Shown piece after piece: positions 24,201-37,068 of a stretch of DNA of 64,000 bases. Origin of the DNA: Aptenodytes patagonicus (taxonomy: Eukaryota > Chordata > Aves > Sphenisciformes > Spheniscidae). The notes under the pieces were generated by a model. That model worked only from the letters and a program-made list of their open reading frames with translations. It was not told the origin of the DNA and did not search any database. Numbering within the stretch: the stretch's first letter is position 1; each line of letters begins with the position of its first letter. The translations under genes and the position numbers were made by a program. The DNA is taken from the NCBI RefSeq assembly GCF_965638725.1, contig NC_134950.1:25076932-25140931 (forward strand), in the 5' to 3' direction.

Positions 24201-26025
24201 AAATCTATTTGTATCTTTGAATGATTTGTGGATTATTGTTATGGGACAGGGCTCATTTTTTTTTTTTTTTTACAAGGATGAGCCACACTGCTCCACTTCA
24301 GGAAAAAAAGAATAATGCTTGGTTAACAAAACTGAATGTAGACTGAAATAGGCAATTCCAATGAGCCATGTTGTGCAGAAGAATTTGGGAGAGTATGTAC
24401 ATCAGTTCCTTATTTATATAGCTTTGGGTTTTAATTGGATAGCAACATCTGGTCTTGAATGAAGTCTTTTATTTATGAGCTATCAGCATAGTCTTCTGCA
24501 TGTCAAAATGGAATTGTGTGTGCATTTAAGCACGGTAAAAAAATAACCAGCTGGATACTTAGTTACTTGTTGCCTCCTACCTGTAGTTCAAGAAAGCAGT
24601 TGTTGCTGTTCTTTGATTGTGAGTTATTATCCTGCCTTGTCAGTGCAGGACCCTGAAATTAACATTTCTGAGCTTAGTGTTAAGTCTCACTAGTAAAACT
24701 TTCATTTAATTATGCAAATTCCTTGGAAGTGTTCAAGGTCAGTTGGTCGGGGCTTTGAGCAACCCGATATAGTGAAAGATGTCCTTGCCCATGGCAGGGG
24801 GGTGGGTTGGACTAGGTGGTCTTTAAGGTCCCTTTCAACCCAGACTATTCTATGATTCTATACATTCAGCTCTTATATCTTGACCAATACCCTTTTTTCT
24901 CTCCTCTTCCCCCCACCCCGTCTTTTAATATCCTTGAGCGCCAGGCCTAATTGTGAATGGAGGAATAGGTCAAGGGCCTATTTTAACTCTGCCTGCCTTT
25001 GATATGAGTAAAGTTGGCCCCTGTTGACCTTAGGCAAATCTGGGATCTTTGCTCATGACTCTTTTGGCAGGGGCCTGTTTCTCCCTCTTGCTCTGTCTGT
25101 GAAAGAGCCCTCTCCCACTCTCTGGTCTTTGCAATTGGATGATCACCGTTCTGATTTAATCTTTCTTTTTCAGCCAAGTTGGTGTTAAGGCCATGCAGTG
25201 TCAGCAGAGTGCAAGTTATCACTGGCCGTTAGGTCACAACTGTAGCTGCCTTCTCAATGATGAATGGTAGCTTGCTGAGATGTTAGACCAGTCAGTGACC
25301 AAAAAAAACCAACAAGGGGGAAATGATAGCTGGCACAGAAGACTATTTGTCTTGTAGCCTCGCACCTGAAACTGTTCCAATGACTGCATTTTATACAGAT
25401 TACTTTGAACTGTGTTTTATCAAGCGAAGTTAAGTGATTGGTGGATGTTGGTGGATGTTTCTGTTTAAATTACAGTTTTCAAGACAAACTTCCCAGCCAG
25501 AGCAGCCTATCAGGTTGCTGCTTTGCCAAAAGTAAGTGTCACTTTTCTGCCTACCAAAAAATGAATTTTCTGAAATTCCTTAATTCTGAAGCATTCTGAC
25601 AGCTTTTCTTATTCTGGAATAGCTTCAATTGCAATTACTTTAATGAATACTCTTAAGTATTTAGTTTTCTTCTAAGTATACCAGTCTTATTCCCACACAT
25701 GATAAGAGATCTAAATATGAGAGATACATTTCTCTATGGTGGAAGATGGCTACAACACTAGAAATAAGGGGTTATGATACTTAATTAAGAGTAAAGTGAA
25801 TTTTTAGTATTACTTAACATTGCTAAATTAGTAATACAACTGTCAGAAGTGTAATCTCCCTCAAATGTCACTCTGTTCTTACAATGCTGTGTTACACATC
25901 CACTTGCTTCATAAAATAGATACATCAAATTTCTAATACGTTTCTTCATTGTTTTCTCACAGGGTGCCCGAGTTGAGATTGAAGCTATTGCCATTCAGGG
26001 ACCCCTCCAAGATGCTTCAGCCTGA
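18245..26025 (+). CDS. RIDA: RIDA, 2-iminobutanoate/2-iminopropanoate deaminase
   Basis: RIDA (HRSP12/UK114, YjgF family) is a small trimeric enzyme that hydrolyses reactive enamine/imine products of PLP enzymes such as threonine dehydratase, giving a ketoacid and ammonia. Six exons: 18245-18309, 22149-22254, 22829-22883, 23765-23833, 25476-25531, 25963-26025. All have GT-AG borders, and the phases sum to 138 codons with stop, giving 137 aa, the same length as the human protein. The start MASLVKKIISTARAPAALGP matches the family N-terminus. MYIAGQIG lies in exon 2, KNMGEILKAAGCDYGN in exon 3, KTTVLMADMKDFN in exon 4, the substrate-binding NFPARAAYQVAALP segment in exon 5 and ARVEIEAIAIQG in exon 6. 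It is intact, with nothing unusual in sequence. Intron 1 is 3.8 kb; intron 4 carries a CR1 fragment. Confidence 0.97.
24721..24861 (+). mobile_element. CR1 LINE 3' end in RIDA intron 4
   Basis: About 140 bp match the CR1 3' UTR, from GGAAGTGTTCAAGG through a GCCCATGGCAGGGGGG core to AAGGTCCCTTTCAACCC. It ends in the diagnostic CR1 tail, ATTCTATGATTCTAT at 24847-24861. Plus orientation, strongly 5'-truncated. Confidence 0.92.
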
Positions 26026-26660
26026 CTATAAATAGAGACTGAATATCCTATGACAGCAGTTTTAGATTTAATACTTCTCCCTTACATCCTGTTCCTACAA
26101 TCGACTATCAGCAGTTACATACAGCTGAAATGACTAAACTTACCGAGGAAAGGTGCGTTCTTCTGGATTGTGGTCTTGGATTCTCTAAAATACAAGCTTA
26201 CAGTGAGTTCTATGCAGGCAAACCCTGAAACCTCCAGGAATCCTGCTAAAATCAGCTGAGCTTGATTGCAGGACAGAGCCCTTACTTTGTGATGGTGACT
26301 GGATATTCGGATATTAAGTACACGTTTGGACGTATGACAGTTATACTATGGGTGATCTGTACACGGAAAGCTGTAATGATTTGTAATAGTTGTTTTTTTA
26401 GTAACGATTTTAAATAAGAAAAAATGACAAATGGGAAGACAGTAGAACTCTTGAATTGCTTAGCGTACGTTTTCACTTTTGTGTTTTGGGGAATTTTGCT
26501 GTATTTGTTTCTGAACTGTCTTAAACTGTCTTTACAGAATAGATTACTGTTGGAACTCACATTTTTTTCATATGGAAGCAATTGCTTAGGAAAGTTAATA
26601 TTAATTTCAGAAAGAAGAAAATTCTGCTTTTCTGAAATAAAGTGCTACCTTTATAAATCA
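26026..26660 (+). promoter_or_regulatory. RIDA: RIDA 3' UTR and poly(A) signal
   Basis: Non-coding sequence runs from the stop codon to an AATAAA at 26636-26641, the first canonical signal; cleavage is expected about 15-25 bases downstream. Further AATAAA hexamers occur at about 29287 and at 29790-29795, so longer 3' UTR forms are possible. Confidence 0.75.
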
Positions 26661-29600
26661 GCTGTAAATCAATCTCTACCTGTAACCTTTCTCATAATCT
26701 TTTTCGTAGCAATTCAACTGTTACTATCTTTTGATTTAAAAACGAAAAACACAAAAAAAAAAATGCAAAAAAAAAAATCGTGTTTAATGAGAATAAATGA
26801 TAATTGCATCTGTAAAACTGTGCTTGTCTATTCTGGGAACAAACTTTTCTTTTCCTGGTTATGCTTTGATACTCCATTACAAAAAAGTCCCTATCTTGCT
26901 TATTCAGTAAGAAATAATTCAAACCAGAGGAATAGGTTTATAATCTATCTCCTAATAGCTAAGGATGAAAATAATCCTCCAAGACAGGAAGCTTTCAGCT
27001 ACCGTGGTGTTATAGTTCTTGGCGTTTTTCTCTCTGCCATTAAGGACAGAAGCATCTGCTTGACGGGGTGATTAAGCAATATTGAGAAGTCAGACTGGTG
27101 ATGCTAGTAAGTTATCCCATCCCTCTGCATTTATCTTCTAACCAAGTAGAAATGGATACCGTGTTTTTAAGGAACTAGTTTGAAAGTCATGGTAGAGTTG
27201 ATTCCCTGTCTTCCCCACAGCCGTATGACTAAGCACGGTATTGGTTTATTCGGGGGGAAATGAGCAGAAATTCTTTTCTGTTGTAGTCTGTCCACCTCAA
27301 CGTCTTTGTTTTGCTCTCTTCCGTAAAGATGGCCGTCCAATTACATATGGGATGCTACTGTCACTGTATCTTCACTTGCTTTGTGTAGAAAGTAAAAACA
27401 GCTATATACAGCAGCTTAGAGAATGTACCATTTCAGTGGTAGAAACGTGTACCTGCTTTATCAGATGTACTGTGAGAGGGAATCCTGTAGGCTGCTCCTT
27501 CCAGAGGCTGCTGCTTGTACGCCAGAGTGCCGTGACTGAGCGCTTCAGAATCTGTTTCTAGTCCCATCTCGTGTGATCAAACTCACTCGCTTTTGGTAAG
27601 CCACAAAGCCAGCAGTATGGCAAGGAGAGGGCATAATGCTGGTTTGCCACAGGTCAAGTCACAATACTGTGGGTTCAGCCGTCCGACAACTCAAATCCAA
27701 ATTTCAGTTCTCCTGTGTGTGTATCGTTTGTCTTCTGTGTATAATGCCTACTGATGATCATCTCACTTTTAATCGGTTAATGATTTTTCTTACGGTAAGC
27801 ATGCAAGAAAAATCCAATCTGGCAGCACCGCGTTGCTGTCTACCTTTGCATGGCACGTGCAGACATTGCCTCGTCTGAAACTCCCCCTGCACTGAATACC
27901 ACAGCCACGTTGTGTGAATCACCTTCCACCCTTGGGTAAACTGTAAGCGCCCCACTTGTGGTTCCTTACCTTCCTGCTTGCCAGCCATGCTTTCCAGCTC
28001 TCCTTACTCCAGCTGCACTATTGCAGTAACTGTATTTTGTATTTTTCACGCGTTCCTGGTATCACTTTAGCATACACCAGAAGGGCAGTTGGAAAGTTGT
28101 GAGAACAGTCAACCCTATTTACCCCTTCTAGATGTGGTGTGAAGCGGCCATTTCTCCTGCTTTTTGCTGAGCTTGTAAATTGTATCTTTATAGAAAAAAG
28201 ATTAATAACGAGGTTGTCACAGCAAGTATGTACAGATGTATGGATTTTTTTACAGCATTATCTTGCTTTCCCTTGACAAAACGGGAGATACTTATTTGTA
28301 TTAGAAGCAAGATAATGCTTTTGGTATTTCAAACAGTGAACTTCCAAGCAACAACCTTTGAAAAGTACCTGACTTTTCTGCATATAGCCTTCCTACATAT
28401 AAACTTTATTAGTCTTGGCTTCTGCTTTTGTTCTTTCTCCTTGGCTATGCTATTCATGTCTTTTATGCTCTACAGCTCTGACTCAAGAAGCAATCCCTCC
28501 TAAGAAAAAACATGACTAGATTTGTTAGGAACTGGTACTAACATCAATATCACTTTCTAGGAAACACAGAGCACATGTTGCTTCACTTTGTCAGTTAAGA
28601 ATAATTAAGAATAACGAAATTGAATGGAGTTACATTTAAACAGATTCCTAATTTATATTTGTGTTTCTCTGTTACAGCTTTGCTCAGATATAATTACTTT
28701 GTTGGAACATATTTCACTTATTTGTAGCAGATTTAGTTAAAGTTCACCTTCAGCAGATTTCAATAGTGTTGAACATGAGCTAAGTTCAGCCTTGTATAAT
28801 GGCTACGGTTATCCCTTCTTACCTCTCATGTTATTCTGCACTGCCTTACTTGTGCTGTGCTGCCTCTTAGCCAACCTTGAACCTAACACTAGATGGCAGT
28901 TCTGATTTTTTTTTTTGGTGTGTGCTGACTTGTCCATTTGCTGATATAAGTTCTTCATAGAACTCCTTTGGGTGTCTTCACTAGTACGAAGGGGTGTGAA
29001 TACACCATTGCTTTCCACAGTAAGGTACAGTCTGAGACTGAAATGTAAGTGAAACACCTGAAAAAAAATGCATGCTGGATGCAGCTAACAAGCCACCACA
29101 CATATTACTTCCATTAAAAATATTTGTATCGGTAAGTAGGTGCCATTCTGCAAAAAGTCGGGAACTAAAATCCACTTTTAGCTCTACGATTCTTTAGCTT
29201 TTAGCTGGAGACCAGTTGCACAGTTTCTTGAATGCCTCAGATCTAAATATGTATTCCTCAGGTACTGGAATTCTAGAATAACTGAAATAAACTCTCTTAT
29301 TTACAGCTATAACACAGCAGTTCTCAATACAAAGAATCAGCCTTCCATAGAGATGTTTAAAACTTTTATTTTTTTAAGCAGAGTTATATTATTTGGTTCT
29401 ATTCTTTAAGACAAAAAGGCTAAGTCCCATAATTCTCCAATATGAAAAGCAAATATTGTGGGTATCTCTTAGGTCTTAGTTCAGCAAAGTACACAAGCAT
29501 TTAAGAAATCCTGTTTTAACTAGAGCTAAGTTAAGCTTAGCTCTTTTTGTTTGCTAGACTGAGCCTTTAGTGTGCAACATATGAAGTTGCATTTCAGCTT

Positions 29601-32600
29601 GTGGCAAACTAATTGCACCATTTAAAATCTGTTTCAATCACATGTAACTTTTAAAGAACCAACAAAACAGGTCCTCTATTTCTGTGAAAGTAAAGCAATA
29701 CTTAGATTTACGTGTTCTACCAGGTGTTTCTTTGAAGTAGGGTTTTTTTCTCCAAAAGATTGTATTCTCTACAGATTAAACAATGCAAAAATAAAGCTCA
29801 GTACATAATTTTAATACAACGTTGTTCTCTGTTAAAACATATAGCCAAACTTAAACTGCCCTAATCTTCTGCTACAAGCACCTTGCTCTTGCTGCAGTTT
29901 TCACCTGAAAGCGGTTCCGCACTGAGTGAAAGAGCCAACCCTAGCCAGCCAGAACGCCAAGTGTCTTCTGGGATCCTAACACAGTGTGCGTATGTGTCTG
30001 CATAGAGCTGACAGGGTGCAAATTTAACCTCTTCTAGGGCTGTGTTTATTGGTAATTGAAACAAAATTCCTACCAGAACTTGTTAGCTTGGAAATTGAGT
30101 TTATTCCTTCCAGTGTCCTGCCCAGCATTCCCTGTGGCATGGAATGATTCCCTCCACCTTGGATGAAGTTAAGGGCTGAAAATTGTCTAGATTGTGATAA
30201 ACGTTTCTGCAGATTGTTTTGTATTTTGATTATGTTAAAAAAAAAAAGCTAAAGTATATTGCCCTATCTCTGGAGGTGTATCTTGTAAACATGGACATCG
30301 GAGCTTATCCTCTTCTCAGCCTTTAACATGAGAAAGCTCTTTGATCCACAGACCAATTTCTGCCCTTGGCAACCTCTGTGATATCCCAGGTTTGCAGAGG
30401 CAAAAAACCCACACCTATTTTGGCCCTTTATGCATAGTACATGCTTTGGTAGCTTACAGACCAGGAATGCTAGGCCCCAATGTATTTCTCAAGGTAGGGG
30501 TGTTCAGCATACATCTGGCAGCCAAATTCTGATGTTGTGGTAATTGAAGTGATTAACATTTCACGTTCAGCACCGTGTCAAGCACATTTCATCTTTTAGA
30601 AAGGAAAAGGAAAAATAGCTTTCGTTTGTTGTAACCAGAATATGTAAGGACTGAAGATGACTGAGAAGGGCTGATACTGCTGAGTCATTGACTGGCTTAT
30701 ACTCCTCTTGTTTCCAATTAGCATTACTTAATGACCTGAAAAAGTTGAACAGTGAGGAAAGGACGTATGTTGTCACCCGTCTTCCTTGTAACGACAGTGG
30801 TAGAAAGAGCGACTCCGAGATGAGCAGGTTATCTTGACTCCCTTGTATCTTCATATTTTATTTCCAAGTGCAGCCTCCTCTGTCACTATTAATACTACTG
30901 ATCTCTGTCACAGAACCCCTCTTGGTTTATGCTTTTAAATTGTTCAGTGCAGCGGGTCAGCTGCAACTCATGATCTAACACACAACTTGCAAGTAGTCAG
31001 CACGGCTCCCCTGCCGATTTCATCTCCTGTGTTTGGGAGCAGGACTGTGCTGGCACAGGTGCTGGTGGGTGAACTGAATTCCCAGCTCACAGGAGGAAAC
31101 CAGCCACCAGAAGGAGCTGACGGTGGAAGTTCCTGGGGTGTCCTGGACGCTGGCTGTACGCCCAGCCCAGTCCTGTATCACCCCGGGGAGTCCTCATCCC
31201 ACTCAGTACCTGTTCCCCCACTCCTCAGCTCCCCCAAGTGCACGGTATGTTTCTCGTGGCTTTTTGTCACGGAATGATTTGGGCGTGTGGACAAAAAGTT
31301 TGACTACCTCTGTTTGAATTTTTAATTCCCACTTTAATGTCAATAGATTTTTAATAGAACTAGCTGCTCGTTTTAACTTCTCTATTATAGAAGGCTAGTA
31401 AAAATAAAAAACTCTGCAACATCCACCTACCAAAAAATTCCTAAAAAAAATGAAAGTATGCATTTTGGTTATAAAAGTTTATGGTATTGCCTACAGGAAG
31501 TTGACATTAAATGAAGCTGACAAGTTTGTAAGAGTGCTGATAAGCAGAAAACCTTACACTTAGTGATACAGCCAAGGAGTATCAGCTTACACAAAAGACT
31601 GATAGGCCAGGGATACCAATTAGATTATTTAATACAAACCAAAGTCAGCTGGAGTCAGATGTGCACATGCAGCACAAAATTTAGCTCTTAGAGGGGATTT
31701 GTATAATTTGCTAGTGACAGCAAAATTTTTGTGATATCCTTTTGTACAATAAAGCTAATAAAATAGCAACATGTGCTTGCCCCTTTTAGATAACTGACCT
31801 TTTCTCCGTATTCTACTTCCTTATGCCAGAGAATCCTGCAAACACAGTCCTCAATGATAACATATAGTCCCTTTGCAACATTCACCATCAGAACAAACTT
31901 CTATTCTCTATCAGATCCGTAACATCAATTATATTCAGGGCCCGTTTTCACAGGGAATTTGTTTGAAAGCTTTGCCATTCAGCTTCAGCTCCAAAATGAT
32001 TATTTAGCATTTTGGAAAATAATCAAGACAGTCCCTGATAGCATACTTCTTCTAGAGGACAGCACTATAGGGAAATAAAATAGATGACCTCTCCTTTGGG
32101 AACAGGCCTATATATGTCTCTGGTTAGAAATCTATTTTAGAAGCCACAAATGCATTATGGGGAGCTACACAGCTAAAGACAGGTTATTAATCACCATGAA
32201 TGTTAACAGCTGTGAAGTTATCTTTATATTTTAAGTGTGCTAGAATTTATAAGACTAAACCATCCTTCTCATAGTTAAAAATGCCCTCTTCTCCCTGTTT
32301 TTGCAGAAGTCATCACATCATATATTGTACTACTAGCCTTGCAATAAATTTGTGTTTAAAAATGGAGAGGGAGCAGCAGACACCCACTTGGGTCCTGGAC
32401 GCCGCACCCTGTATATCTTCCATTTGCTGAAAAACTAACCTCTGCGTTTAATTACAGCCTGGTAAATGGGCACTCATCTTCCAGTCCTCTACGTGCTATA
32501 CACTTCAGCAGCTCCATACGCTGGTAGTCCAGGCACTTGGAGAAATTTTAAAAAAGCTACAGTATATTCTTTATCCTATATAATGCTGGTTGAAGGTTTC

Positions 32601-33361
32601 AAAGGCCTGAAGTTAGTTATCTGAACCTGGAAAAAATCCTAATTGAAAACTGGATGGTTATACTGACGTCGGAAAATGATCCCACTGTGCTAGACGAGTA
32701 CAGAAGGCACCCTGTGGCAGGGAGGTGAAAGGTCAGGTATTTCAAACACTTGAAGTCTTGGCAGCTTGACCTCAAAAAATATATATTATATAAAACTCTT
32801 TCTGATGCCTCTTATGTTCGTGGCTCGTGGCTCAATCCATAAAAGCTTTTCTATTTTCCCAACCCAATAAAATTTAAAAATGTTCATGTGGACAGAAGAG
32901 CAGGCCCAAGAAGAGGATGTTCATAGAGACATAACTTCTATTCCTTGTTATTAGCTGTCTCTGAAACACAGGGAAAAAATTAATTTAACAATTAATTGAG
33001 GGTACAACTTGATATTCAATAAATCTTACAGGAATTAAATGTGAAAGTTCCCTGGAAGCATCACAGCATGAAGGGGGTATCTGCTCTTCTCCCAGATCTG
33101 TAAGGATGTTCTGTGTGGACCTGAAACAGCCACAAGCATCCACTGGCTCTGCTTCCTCTTCCCCCATCCCATTCATACATAGTCTTCCTCTTACAGACAT
33201 TAACATCACCTATGTGAAATCCAGTTACGCTGCAACAGTTTTATGCTCCTGCCCACCCTGCTGCATTTTCTCTTAACTTTTTAAATCACTGCATAATTTC
33301 AGTCATATTTGATATAGAGGCAAAGATCTCATAGACATTAAATCTTACGGTAGTCTTAAAT

Positions 33362-33610
33362 AAGGACAAGAAGCAAAGGGCGTAAATTCAAGTACAGGAA
33401 ATTACATTTAGATGTAAGAAAACCTTTTTTTTACTGTAAGGGCAATTGACCAATTGGAATAGGCTGCCCACAGAGTTTGTGGCATCTCCGTCCTTGGGGA
33501 TATTCAAAACCCAACTGGACAACCTGCTCCAGCTGACCCTGCTTTGAGTAGAGGGGCTGGACTAGATGATCTCCAGAGGTACCCTCCTACCTCAACTGTT
33601 CCACGATAAC
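33362..33610 (+). mobile_element. CR1 LINE 3' fragment (old)
   Basis: This divergent copy has the CR1 order of motifs: ACAAGAAGCAAAGGGC, then GGAATAGGCTGCCCA, then GGGGCTGGACTAGATGATCT, ending near a decayed tail (TGTTCCACGATAAC in place of the 8-bp repeat). The higher divergence than the other copies suggests an older insertion. Confidence 0.87.
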
Positions 33611-35317
33611 GTACGGCTGAGGAACTGCACCCAGCCCCTGAAACTATATGTGTTGGCCATCAGCAGCTGAGAAGCAACGAATCTCGCTGGCTTGCTTGAC
33701 AGCTAAAAGATGGTGCCCAAGGGGATGACTGGCAGAAATCACAGTGTTGGACCACTCCAGCTCAAGGTACTTCTTTCCCAGCCAGAAGACCCTGCAAGGG
33801 TAGGCTGGGAACATAGGAACATGGGACTTCCTTGTAGTGCATGGTGGTGTTACCCCAAGGCTGGGTAGGGAACACAGGGAAGGCGGGAATTCTGCAGGGC
33901 AATGCAGGTGACAGGAGAGAGATGTCCAACTGCAGTGACTCTCTGCAACAAGGAGTCTGACAGTTAACCTGCATGAACATTGCTAATATAAGGTGAAAAA
34001 AAACCCAAAACCTTTTAGTGGTTTTGAATTCAACATGCTTAGTGTGCCACAGAGATGGACCTCAGCTACCTCTAGAGCACTGTTTATTTTGCACTAGGAT
34101 CAGCTCATATCCTCTTAGTCGTACCCTCTGAGAGGCAAGACTCTGAATGTTTTTGAACTCTCTCAAAGTAAGAATTTTTCCATTCCCTTTAGCGATCTTG
34201 CTTCCCTGCCCAGAATCTTGTTTTAGTTCTGCAATATCCTTTCAAGATGGAAGAATTGCTCCCTTACACAACAGCATCCCAGATTTAAATGGCCACTGTT
34301 CCATTCTTAACAATGTTTTCTTTTCTTGGCTACAGCTGGTCTCTGAGCTGTCTGCATCGGTACACTCCTATCATCTGAAATGCATTATGGACACAGAAGC
34401 AGGGCTGCTCTTTCTGCTTCCTTATTGTCAAGGCAGGTAAATGCAGAAAGTAAGTATTTCAATAAAGCTGTAATCATTACATGATGAAATCTCTTATTCT
34501 TCAGGAGGAGGATGATGCTGCTCTTTGAGGTTTCCCAGAAGCAAATTAAGTGCTTTTCTGAACTCAGAGCACAGACAGATAATTCTTTGCAAAAGCACTG
34601 GGGCAAGACATTAAAAACAAGTTGAGTGAATAAACTTTTTTGGACTTCATAGGCAAAGCTATATGGCGTAAGTTTGAAGATCCTGCAAGAGCACAGTTGC
34701 CAACAGCCAACAATAGCTTGTCTTCACAGGCTAGCTTAAAAAGTAACAATATGAAGGTCACCAACAGTTAAACAGATGAGAATTAAAGGGAGGTGAGTGC
34801 CTTTTTTTGGCCTCTGCTTATCTAATTTCACTTGAATAATCACAAGGTCATAAAGGCACATATACCTTGACCAAACAGCTTGACCACCACCCTACTGGTC
34901 TGCCAGGCTGCAGTGCTCATGCTGCAAACCATTTTCCTTAATCCTGTAGCGCAGATGGAACACGCTGGCTTGCTGCTGTCAGTGTGACTAAGACAAAACA
35001 GCACAGGCATGCCTAATGTGTATGGCAAAACTCACTGAACAACCCTCTTTACAAGTTTTTGTGGACAGCTAAGAGAAAATGATCTTGGGCACAGTTCAGT
35101 GTGTAAAAGACTCAGCAGTGCCAGCAGCCATGAGTAAGACAGGCGGCTGCTCTGAACTGCCCTGTAGTGCAGTGGCTCTTCGTATTTTGTCCCTCTTGTT
35201 TAAGAATTTCTTACATGGCTGCTCCCTACAAGGCAACCATTGCAGATATTCAATGTCTCCCCACTTTGAAAAGAACCTGTCTTTCTCCACCAGTTACATA
35301 AGGTGGCTTGCAAAAGT

Positions 35318-35838
35318 CATAGAATCATAGAATCACTGAGGTTGGAAAAGACCTCTAAGATCATCGAGTCCAACCGTCAACCCAACACCACCATGCCCAC
35401 TAAACCATGTCCCTAAGCGCCTCATCTACACGTCTTTTAAATACTGCCAGGGATGGGGACTCAACCACTTCCCTGGGCAGCCTGTTCCAATGTTTAACCA
35501 CTCTTTCAGTAAAGACATTTTTCCTCATGTCCAATCTAAACCTCCCCTGGCGCAACTTGAGGCCGTTTCCTCTCATCCTGTCGCTAGTTACTTGGGAAAA
35601 GAGACCGACACCCACCTCGCTACAACCTCCTTTCAGGGAGTTGTAGAGAGCGATGAGGTCTCCCCTCAGCCTCCTTTTCTCCAGGCTAAACAAGCCCAGT
35701 TCCCTCAGCCGCTCCTCATAAGACTTGTTCTCCAGACCCCTCACCAGCCTCGTTGCCCTTCTCTGGACACGCTCTAACACCTCAACGTCCTTCTTGTAGT
35801 GAGGGGCCCAAAACTGAACACAGTATTCGAGGTGTGGC
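35318..35838 (-). mobile_element. CR1 LINE 3' fragment
   Basis: The left end is the CR1 terminal repeat on the minus strand (plus-strand CATAGAATCATAGAATCA near 35320). The minus strand at 35780-35400 keeps an open 126-codon piece of the RT C-terminal region, nearly identical to the copy in POP1 intron 4. It is 5'-truncated at about 35838, where a 21-bp-period direct repeat begins. Confidence 0.94.
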
Positions 35839-35875
35839 CAATCCTTTCAAATGTCTTGCCAATCCTTTCAAATGC
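35837..35875. repeat. Short tandem duplication at CR1 5' truncation point
   Basis: GCCAATCCTTTCAAATG occurs twice, starting at 35837 and 35858 (21-bp period), exactly at the junction between the CR1 body and unrelated sequence. It may be an insertion or template-switch scar. Confidence 0.6.
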
Positions 35876-36807
35876 TCGTTTCTGGACCTGCCCGGCAACA
35901 CTTCTGCCCTGCTGGAACACGAGTTTGGTCCTTCCCATTTATCTCCCACCAAACAAAACTCTGAGTCCTCCCAGCATATCAGGAAAGATGACAGATTTAA
36001 CACGCCTTGCTGGGCTGTTTAAGGGAGCCCTCACCCTTTGTACTCAAGAGCTCAAAGGCCGGAGCGTATACTAGCACTGGGAAGGAACCAAAGACCTCTC
36101 ATCCCAGGTGCAAGAGGTTCATTTGGAAGTCATGAAAGGTGCTGGTGTAAGATATCTCCCACCCTTCCTGCTGAAGCTGTCCTCTTCTGAATTACAGACA
36201 TACTCACTAGCCCATAGAAGTTTTGAGCATGGCTGCGTAGGCCAGTGGTTAGGAGGGAGGGGAGAGGGGAAAATTGGGTTCAATCATTGCAGTAACGTTC
36301 ACCGGGTGAAGGGAGAAGGCATCTGCATTGCCTGCTCATCCTTTTCCACATTCCAGCAATACCACAGAGTAACCTCTGCCTTCTGTGGCATGCAACTACC
36401 TTACGTGATGGACTTAAAATAAACGAGTGTGGGATTCTTAGTAAATGTGGAGGAAGAAGAAATAACTTTTGCAGAAAGGCTGTGACGACAAGAATTGTGA
36501 AACATAATTTCCAAGTCTGCTAGAGGGACAGTCCTATCCCCTCAAATTCTTCTCTTCACTGGTGTTACGGTTTTCCAAAGGCACTTTATTTGGCCTGTGA
36601 TTTTTCCTTCCCACCACGTGACTGCATTTGCTGTGCAATGGGCTTTCATCCCAGCGCTACACTGCTGATTTCAGCTGATAAGGAGAACGAGGGGATCTAA
36701 AATGACTGTCTGGCATAGAATGGAAATCACAAAGCAGCATTAAGGCATTAGCTCATAAAAACAAGCCTGCAAATAATAACGAGCAGAGTCATGATTTTAA
36801 CATAGGT

Positions 36808-36813
36808 TTTTAT
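36808..36813 (-). promoter_or_regulatory. ERICH5: ERICH5 poly(A) signal
   Basis: TTTATT on the plus strand, so AATAAA on the minus strand, about 256 bp past the ERICH5 stop codon. It is a plausible end of the last exon, with cleavage near 36790. Confidence 0.65.
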
Positions 36814-37068
36814 TTTCCAAGACTGACTGTTACAGTCTAGCATTCTCCCCAAACAGGGATAATTTATCACCGGTAAGACTCATGTAGTATATAAAGATGA
36901 CCCATGTAAAAAGCATGACTTCCAGTTGATTGCTTCCAAAAATATCTCTTAATGTAAACAAAAGTATTTATGACTCTCTCTCTTGTGTTAAAATGCAGAA
37001 AGCAGCTGTACGCTGGCAGGGGGATGACAAGATGTGCTCATTAAGGACAGCACAGTCTTTTCTGTCTC

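Larger units (their letters stand above)
26661..36789. other. Intergenic region between convergent RIDA and ERICH5
   Basis: About 10 kb between two 3' ends. Apart from the CR1 fragments at 33362-33610 and 35318-35838 I see no recognisable gene or RNA. The first part is AT-rich with A-runs and a 215-codon open frame (26424-27071) that begins inside the RIDA 3' UTR; I judge it to be chance. Other ORFs are short and match no family I know. Confidence 0.65.

Noticed and set aside
26424-27071. 215-codon plus-strand open frame after RIDA
   Set aside because: It begins inside the RIDA 3' UTR, runs across the RIDA poly(A) signal and A-runs, has AT-driven composition (Phe/Leu/Lys/Asn) and matches no family I know. 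Likely chance; ribosome profiling or conservation would decide.
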